This document shows, piece after piece, positions 37,501-50,385 of a DNA stretch of 64,000 bases. Positions within the stretch are counted from its first letter, which is position 1; each line of letters begins with the position of its first letter. The DNA is from Hemicentrotus pulcherrimus (Eukaryota > Echinodermata > Echinoidea > Camarodonta > Strongylocentrotidae), in contig BEXV01000310.1 in assembly GCA_003118195.1 (NCBI GenBank), forward strand, positions 139,648-203,647, in the 5' to 3' direction. The notes below the pieces were generated by a model, which worked only from the letters and a program-made list of their open reading frames with translations, was not told where the DNA came from and searched no databases. Position numbers and translations under genes: made by a program.

Positions 37501-38984
37501 TCCGTGTAATTTTTACTCTCAATTTTCCTTTTTAGGTCAGGAGCAAACATTGGGGTATGAAGAGTGTGACATTTTAGGAGCAGTCCACAACATCTACGGT
37601 TAATCAAAGCTTGGGCTGTGAAATACTCAAGGGGGACACAGCCGAGGAAGAAAATAAACCCGAGAAAAGCAATGTGGGTAGGCGCAGAGCAGCTAGATTT
37701 TTTGTGTGTTCACTTTGCACACCTCCGCACTCAGACGTGAGCAAATACTCGCAAACATTTGCACTTAATGTGTACGCATGAATGCCGAGCAGTAGGCGAA
37801 TGGCAGGGAATGTAGAGGCTAAAAGACCCAGCAATTTAAAGCACACTCGCTTTGGTATGCAGTGTTTGCATGGTTATTCAGTTAAATATATTCAGTGGGG
37901 TTTTTTCTTCGAAGTCTGGCAGAGTGAGTTGAAATAAAAGCAAATAGAATGGAACAAAAGCAGCAATTACACTCTAAATAAAGATGTAGTATCAAGCATA
38001 GCAAGTCACTGACAAAAATAGCAGTACTTGTTCCCATTCTCAAAATGAAACGGATGCATGTATCTGTGGCTTGTTCTCTCGCTGTCTCCAATGAAAGGCA
38101 CTTAGGATTTAATTCCAGAAGAGCTTTGAAAAAATAGAAACACAAAGTAACAAAACAGTAATTTTATTCTAAATATAAACACACAAGCCATTCTTAGGAA
38201 GTTAGGAACCGACAAAACCAGCAGTGTTCCACTAAATTCAACTGTAATCTAAAACATGAGTGAAACCTATATCCGTGACTAATGTGCAAGTGTATAAAGA
38301 ACAAGGCAGCACTTATATTCTTATTAGAAATGACGCATATAGAAAGTTTCACGAGCAGACACAAATAGTATTTTCCCATTATCGTTAAGTATTACCTAAA
38401 AATAAAAATCTGACGATGGTATCTTTGATTTCTTCAAAATAAAAAGTTCAAATTTCAACAAATGATGTACGTCAATTCACATCTATATACATGAATTTTA
38501 TGTGTGAAATCAGAAGAGAAAGAACATTCCTCTTTTGAATATTTAAAAAGTGCAGCGACAAAGATAGCATTAAGTACCTGCATGACATCATAGCATCACA
38601 TATTCCATTTCAAGCTCACCGATGCTTCTCCGGTGTCAATTTGGAACGTCAAAAGGGTGAAAAAAGGGACTACAATAGAAGCGTTGTTAGTCCATGAATC
38701 AATTGAATATTTTGCCAGGTTCATACAGAGTTTGTGACTTCCCAATCGTGTTCCGCATGCTACAAAACAAATCAAACACCTCCATCAAAATAAAGTTCAC
38801 TCCTCCTAAATTGGTTGGACCAACTGATACCTATCAACCGACATTTGAAGCCATTTGATTTGATGGTTTTATTATGCTAGTCAATTGGCAGAGAAATGGT
38901 TATTTTGGTAGTATGGTATTTAAAATACTGCATGCATGATACCATACTTATCTATTACCCTGTCCCTATCCCCACCCCCTCCAT
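37501..38984. other. Intron 1, possible old duplication
   Basis: 37960-38110 and 38170-38285 share phrases (GACAAAA-AGCAGT, followed by a TTC-AA-TG AAAC block), suggesting a diverged tandem copy. No exon. Confidence 0.4.
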
Positions 38985-39017
38985 TCTGTCTGTCTGTCTG
39001 TCCCCCTCTCTCTCTGT

Positions 39018-39048
<31 letters not shown>
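38985..39048. repeat. (CTGT)n and (CT)n compound microsatellite
   Basis: CTGT units followed by CT dinucleotides. Confidence 0.9.
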
Positions 39049-40009
39049 TACTATCCTTCAGTGATTACTCTTTATTTTTAAAATCAGTTCTACTACTCCA
39101 TATCTGTGTTCACCTGTGTAAATTATGGACTCGTCATTTAAGACATTTCATGTCAGAGTTGACTTCTAATGACAGGAGAACAAGAGAACATAGATACCCA
39201 TGGCATGTACACTTCATGCTGAGATGATTACAGCACAAGATCATTGACTGTAAATAATAACCCCATTATTACCAGCACCCAGGATTGAGACAGGTTTACA
39301 ATGGAATTACCTGGCCAGTCTCCATCCAAGCCAAGAAGAATTACACATTACATCTATCCATTGGCAAACTATTGCAGAAGCCTGCCTACGTAATAATCAG
39401 TTTCTCTATTTGTTTTTAGTTTCTTGTTTTTTCTTTGTTATAGAACTTTGAATATTTGGGTATATTTCACTCCATGGAAGTCAGGACATTCATTTTCCTT
39501 TTTTTTTTCAATGCATAAAGTCACATTATTACTAGAGATATGTGATGACATGTAAGCTAAGAAAACCTAAACAATCAAATATTATCAACAAAGATTTCAA
39601 CTTAAATCATAATGTATCATGAATATCCTTCTATAATTAATAAAAAAAAACAATCTTGCTTTACCGTTCAGGTACAAAAATTACAGTTCAAGAAAATTCA
39701 TTAAATTAACCAAGCCTGATCAAAAGGCTAACATACATCTGGAGAAGATTTAAATGCCAGATCAGTTAACCCATTTGGGTCACATGACCAAGGCTAAGGT
39801 AAAGACGCACACTTGACCCCAGCCGCTAGGGTCACTGCTGGCGAGTGGACAATGGAATGTGGGGCTAGGGGCAATTACAATCCAGTTGAGGTGATGCTCT
39901 ATTCCTCAGTGCTACCATTAGTCTCTTACTTTCAGACCCTATTCAATTTGAAACTTCAAATTGAATCTGTATCATTAGTATTATTTGAAAAACACTATTA
40001 GAGTTTTCA

Positions 40010-40106
40010 GTGGCCGTCAAAACCAACACAAGAATCATCAAGTTTTAAGTGGCCATCAAGTATAAGTGGCCATCAAAACAATCACAAGGATCATTAAGTT
40101 CTGGAT
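40010..40106 (+). repeat. Short degenerate tandem repeat (AGTGGCCRTCAA)
   Basis: Three units beginning AGTGGCC(G/A)TCAA near 40010, 40051 and 40068. The outer two continue with a CAA-CACAA-GATCAT-AAGTT block. Confidence 0.75.
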
Positions 40107-40856
40107 ATCCTTCATTTATATCCATTTCTTATATCTCAGTCTTTAATTTAACCTTGAAAACTAGTCTCATGATGGTCGTTCTTTCAGCATCCTTCCTTCT
40201 TGTCTGAATGCAATGACTGACGAATAATGAACTTGCCAAAATATTAGGAGAGTACTTGTAACCTTCTTTTTTTGTAACTTAATGTGAGGTAGTTAATTGT
40301 TTTGTAAAGAACAGCACTTGAAAAAAAGGTGCTAAATACTTGATAATTTTTGCGTGAATCAAAATGGATGTAAAGAAAAAATGTGAAAATATGATGGCTT
40401 TCATACTCAGAAGCAGAAGGAAAATACCAGAAGGATGAAAGGTACTTTCCATGAACAAAGCAAGGTAGTGAAGAATAGAACTGAGTTCTGAAAGTACAAC
40501 ATCTCAACTCGATGTGCTTACACTTTTAAGTTCCAGCATTCATATATTTAGAAACATAACAATAGGAACACTTACAAAAACATTGTTCAATGCACATTGC
40601 TTTCCAAGGAAGATATATCGATTTGTCTAGCTCAGTGGGAATGGATGCGATCCTATCTCAAATTAAAATCATTTGACATTTAGAAGAGACATCGTTATAA
40701 GATCCTTTCCATAAATAACATGATCTAGGTCCATCTTGATATGAAATGGCATGATGAGCATATGAGATGATTTAATTTATAAGATTGAAAAACGCTGTTT
40801 CATGTTTGATCAGACATTACTTTCTCACATGCACCCCCTTCAACAAGACATCTCAA

Positions 40857-41062
40857 TGAAGGAAGACAGCATCTTTAAGTATTGCTATCAAAACAAAATA
40901 GAAGAGGGAGAGAGTGACGACTGTTACGTCACAACCAAAGTAAGACAAATGAAAGGAGACCCCAGCAGGTAGGAATGAAAAATAAAATTGTCTCCCAAAT
41001 AGAAGACAGCATCTTCAGGTTTTGCTTACAAAATGAAATAGAAGAGAGAAAGTGACAATTGT
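40857..41062 (+). repeat. Diverged tandem duplication around GAAGACAGCATCTT
   Basis: GAAGACAGCATCTT(T/C)A and the following AAAATAGAAGAG-GAG-GTGAC block occur near 40862 and again near 41002, about 140 bp apart. Confidence 0.7.
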
Positions 41063-41790
41063 TACAATGCCACAGCCAGAGATTTAAAGATACAAAATGG
41101 GGAGGAGATTGCGGCCGGGCTGAATACTAAAGCGTAATACGATACCCTGCCTTTTGTACAGGCACGATTCTCTCCAACGTCTGGCTTATGAAAATGAAGG
41201 TGAACGGTAATGATATCAGACAGCTTGAAAATGGGTGAAGTGCGTCTCCTCTCCTCGCAAAGTTGGACAAAATAGCAGCAGTTTGAAACCGTGTCCATCT
41301 GTTGATGTGGTGATTTTATTTCTCTAGTTTAAAGGGTAACTTGTTGTACAAAAGTTGCATTCCTTTACATGGAACCATTTACAAATCATACAAATTTTAT
41401 GAGTGATGAATAAAATGAGGGGGGGGGGCCTAATGCAAGAAGACTAATGCAAGAAGAAGAAGAAAAAAAATCATCTTTCATTGATATGAACCCATTTTCA
41501 ATGAAAAATACCATTGTCAAAGAGGGAACCACATTTGTAAATGGGATATGGTTGATGGCTCTAATGTGATGGCATTGGGCTAAATTAAAAATCATGTTTC
41601 CTTGATTTGATCCCAATGTAAAAATGATCTACTATCGTCAAAGCGATGGAAATGTGCAAATGACTGAACGCTACAATATCTAAAAGGGAACCACAAACCA
41701 CATTGTCTGTATCACTTTAAACACCCACGTTCTATGGCGATTCTATTTCAAACTGTTTTAGCTATCAAGGTGAGACAATGTAATGCTAAC

Positions 41791-41792
<2 letters not shown>
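41063..41792. other. Intron 1, no gene seen
   Basis: Two or three phrases containing GGGAACCACA recur at 41524 and 41688. A G-run lies near 41419-41428. No exon. Confidence 0.45.
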
Positions 41793-41842
<50 letters not shown>

Positions 41843-41950
41843 CAGACAGACAGACTGACAGACAAACAGAGAGAGAGAGAGAGAGAGAGAGACTGACAGA
41901 CAGACAGAGAGAGAGAGAGGGACAGAGAGAGAGAGAGAGAGAGGGGGGGG
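41793..41950. repeat. (GA)n/(GACA)n compound microsatellite
   Basis: About 158 bp of GAGA and GACA units ending in a G homopolymer. Confidence 0.97.
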
Positions 41951-42585
41951 GGTGAAGAGAAAAAAGCAAGCTAAGTGTAGAATGATCAAAAAGAGAAAGA
42001 ATTTATAAAATTTTAGCCTATAAGTAATTATGACTGTTACAATGGGTATCAATGGATACTACCTTGAATAGTTATTTGTTTTTAAAAGTACACACAAGTT
42101 GTAAAACTGAAAACAATTTATTGTTTGTCCATTGTAGTATATTCAACTACAATAGCTGAATGGATTGATAAAGAAAGACTCTATCGAGTGATGGAAAAAC
42201 TCTAATCAAGCGCATCATATGAATCTACAATGTACAGGACTATCAAAATCAAACAATGTTCAGCTTTTAGATTAAGGCATACTATCTGAACTACTCTTTT
42301 GTATTTTTAAGCATTTTTTGTACTAGCTTGAAAAGACCACCCTTCACATGAAATTCCCATCAAGATACAGTCGAAAGTATATCTGCACGCCCGGGTTCCT
42401 GTCTGTTCGGAGGTTTAAACATTTAATCCGTTCCACTTGGCGGATGCCGAGACAAGGATTGATTATGAATGGATCAGAGAATTGGATAAGGATGGCTAGA
42501 ATACATTTCAGAGGTACTCTGCATCGAGAGAGGGGGAACCTCAGGGTGCATGCCACTTTACCGTTAGGCTTTTCCACTCTACGGA

Positions 42586-42895
42586 CCTGTTCACATTACC
42601 ATAGATTGGTCCAAATAACACCGGATTGTGTTGCCTTATAAAGTGAATGGTCACAAGACATAGAACCTCAGTTCATTAATAAGGTCCATTTGCACTACAG
42701 TAGGTCGGTCTAAATAACACCGGATTGTGTTGCCTTAAAATGAATGGTCAGAAGACAGGTAACCCTAGGTTGTTATGTTTTATAATGTTCCCCTGCATGG
42801 GTCATTTACACTACCAGTGATATCCTGAATGATCTATTGCACTAGATTGTAAAATCTTGACAGTGTGAATGGTCTGGTAAAGACTATGGCTCTGG
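42586..42895 (+). repeat. Degenerate tandem array of about 110-bp units
   Basis: Two good units share an AAATAACACCGGATTGTGTT core followed by GCCTTA, then GAATGGTCA-AAGACA; each is preceded by a TTCACATTAC- or TTGCACTAC-like phrase. A third weaker unit (42780-42895) has TTTACACTACC and AGTGTGAATGGTC. Confidence 0.75.
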
Positions 42896-45002
42896 CTCAG
42901 AGTAGGTTAAAATGGAGTCACACTATAGACGCCATTTGGAAGGGAGCAAATGTTGTAAAAGCGNGGGGGTCCCTTTTTTCAATATGAGCATAATGTTATG
43001 AACTTGAAATCTTGGTGTAAACCGACTTGGGCAGGGGTTTATACTGGTAGGAGATAATGGAAGCTTGAGAAAAGGGACCAATATCATTCATGGACCATAC
43101 CCTAATGGACTGATCTCCTTTCCTGTGACATCAATAGGGCCTGAGTCTCTGTTCAAACACATTGAGAGGAATCAGAAAGCCTCAAGATCACGAAGCCTCA
43201 CGATGCGATGGCCGTGTCAACTCTAACTTAGAGACGACTTACAGGTGCAGAGTGACCACCGATCGCAAATGAAACCCAACGTCATAAACCAGTTCGTTTC
43301 CGATTTCCATAATGGATCCTCGCTCTCCAGTTCATGATAACGACATGACCGGGAAAGCAGAATATAAGAGACAGAAGTCATGTCACATATCAGACCAGAG
43401 AAAGAGGTGGAAATGGGTCCTGTCATCTGGTCCCTGGGTCCGTGCCTCCGATGGCATGCATGTCAGGCAATGACGTCCACAATCTCATATGTACAATTTC
43501 CTCAACACCAATGTCTTTGATGATGATGATCAGAAGTGACAGCTCAGCCAACCTCAGTTAGCACTTCCAAGAAGTGCAGACAAATTTGAACATTTTGTGT
43601 CTCTGTTTTGACATGACAAACAGCGCCCATTGAAAGGCAGCCCCAGAAATACCCACAGCATCAGTTTTATTGTAAGATCATTTGATTAACATCGCAATCC
43701 AAGCATATTGACAGCATTCCTCGACCACAAGCAAATTTGCGAAGACACATTTGTGTGACGTGAAGAGATGTCTTCGATGACAACGAATCCAATGACATTT
43801 TGCGAAATAGAGGAAAGCTTCCACAAGACGATAATATCTTCCAGATTTTACAACCTCATGTAGCAATTGATGAGAATATAAAAGCAATCATGCTCTTTAA
43901 ATTTTGCATACATAGGGTTCCAAATTTCCAACCCACTCAAAGTTAGCTCATTCCAAATAAATATACAACCTTGAGCAGTAACTGAAACTGTCTTTTTAAG
44001 TTGTTGGGAATGTTAGCAGGTATCATGCTTGGAGTACAACTGCTCAAGCAAAACATGAATTTAAATTGAATTCGAGTTGAATAATGGAAACACATCAACA
44101 AGCAGAAAGAGGAGACAAATAGAGAGAACGTGAAATGAAGAAAGAAGTTCAGATTACTATTTCATACTCTATCTTCCTCTATCAACAAACAGGCAGACTT
44201 TGGAATTCACTCTCAACTTTCAAGGGTAAATCACTTTAAAAATAAAAAAACAATGCAATGTTCAGAATTTGAAATGATAAAAATGTGAGCTACTTTGTAT
44301 TTTGGCAACTCATGTTTCCATAGTACAAACTACTGAACCTAGAAAAACAAACTGCACTTTCAACCAAGAGGTAGCCACTAAAAGCAATATTTAGGAATAA
44401 TTTCAACAAATTTAAAAACAAACAAAACTAAATTCGTGCTCTCATCTGGGCAGCATTTTTTATTTTGACAACTGTGTACAGGCAAACAAAGACAATATAA
44501 CCGGAGGTTTGTTTTTCTTGCAAATATGATAATTTGAAAATTCGTGAAAGTAGATGGGCATGTTATTTTACAAATGAATTCATTATTTCTTCTAAAAATA
44601 GATGGAAGAAAATTAGATTCCTTACAAAATTTAGCAATGTCTGAACGATGGTTTTTCAAGGGTCACAGCAACTTCTTTTCAAATCGTCAACTCTCGTTAA
44701 AAATCATCCTCTTCAAATCCATCTTCTTTTCTTTCATTCTGGTCTCTCTTCTAAAGGTGACAGGGGATCTCCATCACCCAGATATACCAGCAGGGTTTTG
44801 CCTAAACAGATGGATAAAAACTTGACAAAAAATGTCCACCAGTTAAATTCTTGTCGAAGAAAGGGGGGGGGGATATTCCAAAAAACTACAGTCCTCTTTT
44901 TCACTTGGTGTCTTTTTCTTTTTCTTCTTCTTCACAGTGATTTAGTGGTATTGGAAATAAAGTCAGGGAGTTTGAAAAAAATATTTGAAGGGTAATGAGA
45001 AG
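42896..45002. other. Intron 1, no gene recognised
   Basis: Contains one ambiguous base (42964) before a G run. Open frames at 43223-43426, 43678-43887 and 44378-44659 (-) and 44544-44995 (+) show no known family. A G homopolymer lies near 44862-44872. Confidence 0.45.
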
Positions 45003-45101
45003 AGAGAGAGACAGGATGAGGTGAAGAGGGGAGAGGGAGAAGGGGACATGGAAGGGGAGAAGAAGAAAAGAAGAACAGAGAGAGAGAGAGAGAGAGAGAG
45101 A
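45003..45101. repeat. (GA)n-rich tract
   Basis: Purine-only stretch with GA dinucleotides, cleanest at 45078-45101. Confidence 0.9.
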
Positions 45102-45691
45102 ATGATGGAGCAAGAGCAAACAAGATAAAGAACGAATAAATGAGGAAGAGGAAGGCCATGGATATCATCGACACTCTGTTTTCATTCATTCATCTCCAGT
45201 CTCCTTGTCTCCGGGTTTAGAAGCAGATATGTTTCAATTTTCATGCAAGGTGAAAGGGCAAACTCCTAAGAAGAATGCCTTTCTCCTGATGAGTTTAGAT
45301 GCTGGGGGTGTCAGCATGGCGTCTTAATTGCAATTTGATACATGCCCATCTAGGGGAGAAATCTTGGAATAAAATACCACTGAAGTGGAATAAAAAATGT
45401 AATGTTTCAATTGAGGATATGGAATGTTTATCATTTCAACACCATTTTTGTTCTTGGGTTGATGAAAGTGATGCCCTTCATAAAATGATCCTCTGCATTC
45501 CCCCCCCCCCTTTTTTTTGGAACAATAACTTTTAAAGTTCTTTTTGTGACTGTACACAAGCACAAATACTACAGAAAGACACATAATGTGCTATTATGAA
45601 TGGAAAGTAGTCACTCGTATGTGGTTTTGAAAAGTGAAAGTTGAACAAAATGTGGTAAAAAGAAAACTTGTGCAATACACATGTAGAAGAA

Positions 45692-46193
45692 AGGATCAAA
45701 TGCTCTGAATCTGTGGTGAAGTGAATTAGTGAAGCCCATTTTGGTTCAGCTTCTTTCTGTGAAAATGACCCCAGAAACTGGAAAAGGGTCCAGATTTGGG
45801 GGTTGGGCACAATGATATCCACAGTACATTGCGCTGGAGAGATAAGTGACAATCTTATGCATTTCAAGAGCTTCGAACACATAATGAATGTATTATTCAT
45901 CATTCAGCACATTGAAAGCAGTCATTTCAAGTTATCATGACTTGCTTTTCATGAAAGATATCGCATGTGTGCATTTAATAAGGGCTACGCCATTCCAGTT
46001 TGCTCTCTTACTTTGTTCCATTAGATGAAAATAAATATTCCAATCAACTTGTCAGACTGTCGCCTTTTGTCGACTATGAATTCTCTCTTCTTTTTCTAAA
46101 GAAAAATGGAATGTTATAGGTTATTGGCTATCAAAATCTTTAGAACTGAATTAGTATTCAATTTTTTCACAAATAATTGATTTGAAATATCAA
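45692..46193 (+). repeat. 502-bp direct repeat, left copy
   Basis: Starts AGGATCAAATGCTCTGAATC and ends ATTTGAAATATCAA directly before an ambiguous base. It matches 46254-46754 with only a handful of differences. No coding content is recognised; on the minus strand a fragment reading GSFSQKEAEPKWASL is conserved between copies simply because the DNA is. Confidence 0.95.
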
Positions 46194-46253
46194 NGTTCGG
46201 AAGTGCCATGTTCGGCGAACTTCCGTTCGGTTCGGCAGTTCGGCTACAGCACT
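46194..46253. other. 60-bp spacer between the direct repeats, TTCGG-rich
   Basis: Starts with the ambiguous base. It carries several TTCGG words and a possible hairpin (CGGAAGT pairing with ACTTCCG). Confidence 0.8.
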
Positions 46254-46754
46254 AGGATCAAATGCTCTGAATCTGTGGTGAAGTGAATTAGTGAAGCCCA
46301 TTTTGGTTCAGCTTCTTTCCGTGAAAATGACCCCATAACTGGAAAAGGGTCCAGATTTGGAGGTTGGGCACAATGATAACCACAGTACATTGCGCTGGAG
46401 AGATAAGTGACAATCTTATGCATTTCAAGAGCTTCGAACACATAATGAATGTATTATTCATCATTCAGCACATATAAAGCAGTCATTTCAAGTTATCATG
46501 ACTTGCTTTTCATGAAAGATATCGCATGTGTGCATTTAATAAGGGCTACGCCATTCCAGTTTGCTCTCTTACTTTGTTCCATTAGATGAAAATAAATATT
46601 CCAATCAACTTGTCAGACTGTCGCCTTTTGTCGACTATGAATTCTCTCTTCTTTTTCTAAAGAAAAATGGAATGTTATAGGTTATTGGCTATCAAAATCT
46701 TTAGAACTGAATTAGTATTCAATTTTTTCACAAATAATTGATTTGAAATATCAA
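46254..46754 (+). repeat. 502-bp direct repeat, right copy (501 bp)
   Basis: Near-identical to 45692-46193. Differences include CTTTCTG/CTTTCCG, one lost base in ACCCCAGAAACT/ACCCCATAACT, and CACATTGAAAG/CACATATAAAG. Confidence 0.95.
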
Positions 46755-47342
46755 ATGGGTATCATTAGTCTTGATTTCGTCTGTCAGACAGATATCCATT
46801 TCATTACAGTCTCCTTTGCATTTAAACTCCTGCTCTTAACATGGCCAGCTGCAATCAGGCAAGACTCCCAATCCAGCTCACGAAAATCAATCTTGGGACC
46901 ACTGCTGTAGTCAGTAGCGGTGGTGAACAAAACCACAAAAACCAGTGCAATTTGGGCAGCATCTGAATGCATAAAAGGAGCCGGTTTATGCCACTGCCAG
47001 GGAGCTCGGAGAAATGGCCCTCAAAACCAAAGCACATCAGGATCTTTTCAGCCTGTTTGAATCTGTACAATAGAAGTTTAATCATCCTCAGTACCAATCA
47101 CGAGCATGCACTCCACGAATTAGTATTCAAGTCAAATTCTCTCTTCTAAGTTTGAAATTGGCTGTGATAGATGGATGAATGGCAAATTCAAATACATACT
47201 TCTATCAGAACAGTTCATACTTCTTATCTTTACATGATTAGATTTGTTTCTACGATTCATTTGACTTTTGAGCTCTATAAAATTATTTTAATTAAAAAAT
47301 AATCCCTCTCAGAAAGCAATCTTGTAACCACACATTATTTTA
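46755..47342. other. Intron 1 with an unassigned open segment
   Basis: 46784-46972 (-) has an ATG frame whose N-terminus is hydrophobic (IALVFVVLF) followed by ordinary sequence (DFRELDWESC). An overlapping frame is open too. No family and no clear splice sites. Confidence 0.3.
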
Positions 47343-47360
47343 TGTGTGTGTGTGTGTGTG
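47343..47360. repeat. (TG)n microsatellite
   Basis: Nine TG units followed by an imperfect TCTGCGCGTGTGT. Confidence 0.9.
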
Positions 47361-47992
47361 TCTGCGCGTGTGTATGGTTCTGCAATCTACTGTGTGTAAA
47401 GATTGTTAACCTTTAATTAGTTAAAAAGATCGAGCTCTGAATTATATACTTGAAAGCTAACAATCTTATTGGAAATATTTAGTGCACATTGTCAAGTAGA
47501 ATTATTACAATAAATGTAGATCATACAACAAAATAAGTAAAAAACTTCACAAACTACAGAAAGAAAGCCTAACGTGACACAAATAAATAAAGGTCGCCGA
47601 CTACATGCTGCCCAATAAATGGTCCTATGATTGATAAAACCCTCAGGATCTTTAGACAAGTCCTAAGGCTTCCCTTTAATTTCAACTGATATGTACATTA
47701 CAAAGAGGGGGACAGGTACACAGGAGTTGTATAGGAAGACGTCTTGCATTACTCATGGAGTCAATGGAAGAAATGCCCACCAATCAAGCAACTTACTTTA
47801 AAGTTTGGCCGTTGCCTTGTAGGATTGACACTCTGCTGAATGGGGATACAAATACATCGGTCCGAGACGATCCCCAAACGATCCCCAAACGGATAAAGTA
47901 AACATGATCTGTTTCTATAGCGTACAAAAAGGCCTGCGTTTCACAAGAGAGGGAAGACCTTGTATCTATTCCAACTCATCAAAGTATACCTT
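47361..47992. other. Intron 1, no gene seen
   Basis: Only a short duplication ACGATCCCCAA at 47868-47889. Confidence 0.5.
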
Positions 47993-49058
47993 GGGGTGTT
48001 GCATTGTGTCAAGTAAATTTAGAGTAAACTGATGCCGATTCTTGGTGTTACATCAAGTTAATGTAAAGTAAACTGATGCCGATTCTTGGTGTTACATCAA
48101 GTTAATGTAAAGTAAACTGATGCCGATTCTTGGTGTTACATCAAGTTAATGTAAAGTAAACTGATGCCGATTCTTGGTGTTACATCAAGTTAATGTAAAG
48201 TAAACTGATGCCGATTCTTGGTGTTACATCAAGTTAATGTAAAGTAAACTGATGCCGATTCTTGGTGTTACATCAAGTTAATGTAAAGTAAACTGATGCC
48301 GATTCTTGGTGTTACATCAAGTTAATGTAAAGTAAACTGATGCCGATTCTTGGTGTTACATCAAGTTAATGTAAAGTAAACTGATGCCGATTCTTGGTGT
48401 TACATCAAGTTAATGTAAAGTAAACTGATGCCGATTCTTGGTGTTACATCAAGTTAATGTAAAGTAAACTGATGCCGATTCTTGGTGTTACATCAAGTTA
48501 ATGTAAAGTAAACTGATGCCGATTCTTGGTGTTACATCAAGTTAATGTAAAGTAAACTGATGACGATTCTTGGTGTTACAACAAGTTAATGTAAAGTAAA
48601 CTGATGCCGATTCTTGGTGTTACATCAAGTTAATGTAAAGTAAACTGGTGACGATTCTTGGTGTTACAACAAGTTAATGTAAAGTAAACTGATGACAATT
48701 CTTGGTGTAACAACAAGTTAATGTAGAGTAAACTGGTGACGATTCTTGGTGTTACATCAAGTTAATGTAAAGTAAACTGGTGACGATTCTTGGTGTTATA
48801 CATCAAGTTAATGTAAAGTGAACCGATGACGATTCTTGGTGTTATACATCAAGTTAATGTAAAGTGAACCGATGACGATTCTTGGTGTTACATCAAGTTA
48901 ATGTAAAGTAAACTGGTGCCGATTCTTGGTGTTACATCAAGTTAATGTAGAGTAAACTGATGCCGATTCTTGGTGTTACATCAAGTTAATGTAGAGTAAA
49001 CTGATGACGATTTTCAGTGTCACATCAAGTAAATGTATAGAGTTAACTGATGACGGCT
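47993..49058 (+). repeat. 44-bp minisatellite, about 24 units
   Basis: The unit begins AAAGTAAACTGATGCCGATT, continues CTTGGTGTTACATCAAG and ends TTAATGT. The first dozen units from about 48029 appear identical. From about 48557 on, units vary: GCC to GAC, ACATC to ACAAC, AAAG to AGAG, AACTG to AACCG, and two 46-bp units carrying TTATACATC. The edge units at both ends are more degenerate (CAAGTAAAT). Each unit holds the inverted repeat TTACAT-CAAGTTA-ATGTAA. The copy number may differ in the real genome. Confidence 0.97.
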
Positions 49059-50385
49059 CTTTAAAATGTTTCTTTAAAAAATTGAAAATTGCATGTTTGG
49101 ATCAACAAAGAATAGTTTGTTTATAGGAAACACAACAGATACATTTACTTGACAAAGGTTGGGTATTCAGTTTAAAATGCAACATTAATCAATTCCTAAC
49201 AGAAATATAAAAGTTCATTTACATCAGCTGATAGAACATGGCATATCATATCACACATCTGATTTCCATGCGCTGAGTGGTAGTGAGAATACACGAAGGT
49301 CCCAATCATTGGATGATCAATTGATCGTTTAAACAAATACAATTTACACAAATACATTTAAAAAAATACACTTCAAACAAGGCAATTATCAGCATACATT
49401 CTTTGCAGATGACTCATATATATATATTTCCTGATATAAAAAAACGATGGGGTAATCAGAGGAAGATAGGACCTGCCAAAGACCGTGACCCGATGTTTGA
49501 AGAGCGACGGAGAAATCGTGAAAAGCTGCACGCAATCAAGAAGAGCACTCGCAGCAGAAAAGACACAAACACTCAAGTGGAGGGTACAATGTTTATCTAC
49601 AGCATGCGCTCAATCAGCTCAAACTCTCCAGTCTTCTGTCCCATTCTTCGCTTGACTTTCAACAAAAGCACTATTGATATGATCTATTTTTTTGGCCATT
49701 AACTGGATCATCACCACTCTTATATTTATATATTGTGACTTTGGTGAAGCTCTGGGAATAGTTCTCACACTTTGGGCTTCTGTTTTGGTGATCAGTATTC
49801 ACGCACATTCTCAGTAACTATATACACAGACAACAGGAATGGGAGTTATGCCATTTACATATCTGAAGGAGGTTTGGACTTTAGACTTGTGTGTAAAAAA
49901 CAGCTTGGTCACCTCTCAGGAGGAATATATTAAATATTTTTATATCTTTCTCTGGTCATGCGAGAATATAATCTCTTCCTATCTGTTGATTTTTGGCAAG
50001 TCCTTCCATTTATATGTCGCTTCATACATGATGCAATCAATAACAATGAGTACATGTGTTGAGCAGGGGGTGTAGTAGTTTGCACAAAATAAACAAATGT
50101 CTATATCAGGGCTTGACACAAACATGGGTCTGGTGTACGAGAGGGCCCCTAGATTTCTATACCTCTGGACCACAAAATTTCAAACGTTGTCCTACTCTGC
50201 CTGCCTTCAGTATCTGCTCCCGACTGGTTTCACCAGAAGTGAAAAATGATTTCAAATAATTAGATAGGTTTCTGGTCTTACTCTATGTACATTTAACAAA
50301 CTTTGGTGACAATCTAATCATTTCACCGCAATCATGATCAACCCTTTCATATTGATGACCTTGGCCACCACACCTTCCTCAGGCA
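49059..50385. other. Intron 1 with one candidate exon-like segment
   Basis: 49459-49582 (+) is GC-richer and open, coding a strongly basic stretch (DPMFEERRRNREKLHAIKK), with AG before and GT after it. The polypyrimidine tract is poor and no family fits. Otherwise AT-rich. Confidence 0.3.

Noticed and set aside
41734..42052. Arg/Glu-repeat and Ser/Leu-repeat open frames
   Set aside because: Products of the (GA)n/(GACA)n tract. The same applies to CT-tract frames at 34260-34568 and 37128-37603.
45532..46441. Conserved peptide GSFS(Q/R)KEAEPKWASL in two frames as a gene pair
   Set aside because: It is conserved only because the underlying 502 bp is duplicated; the frames diverge upstream after a 1-base difference and no protein family is recognised.
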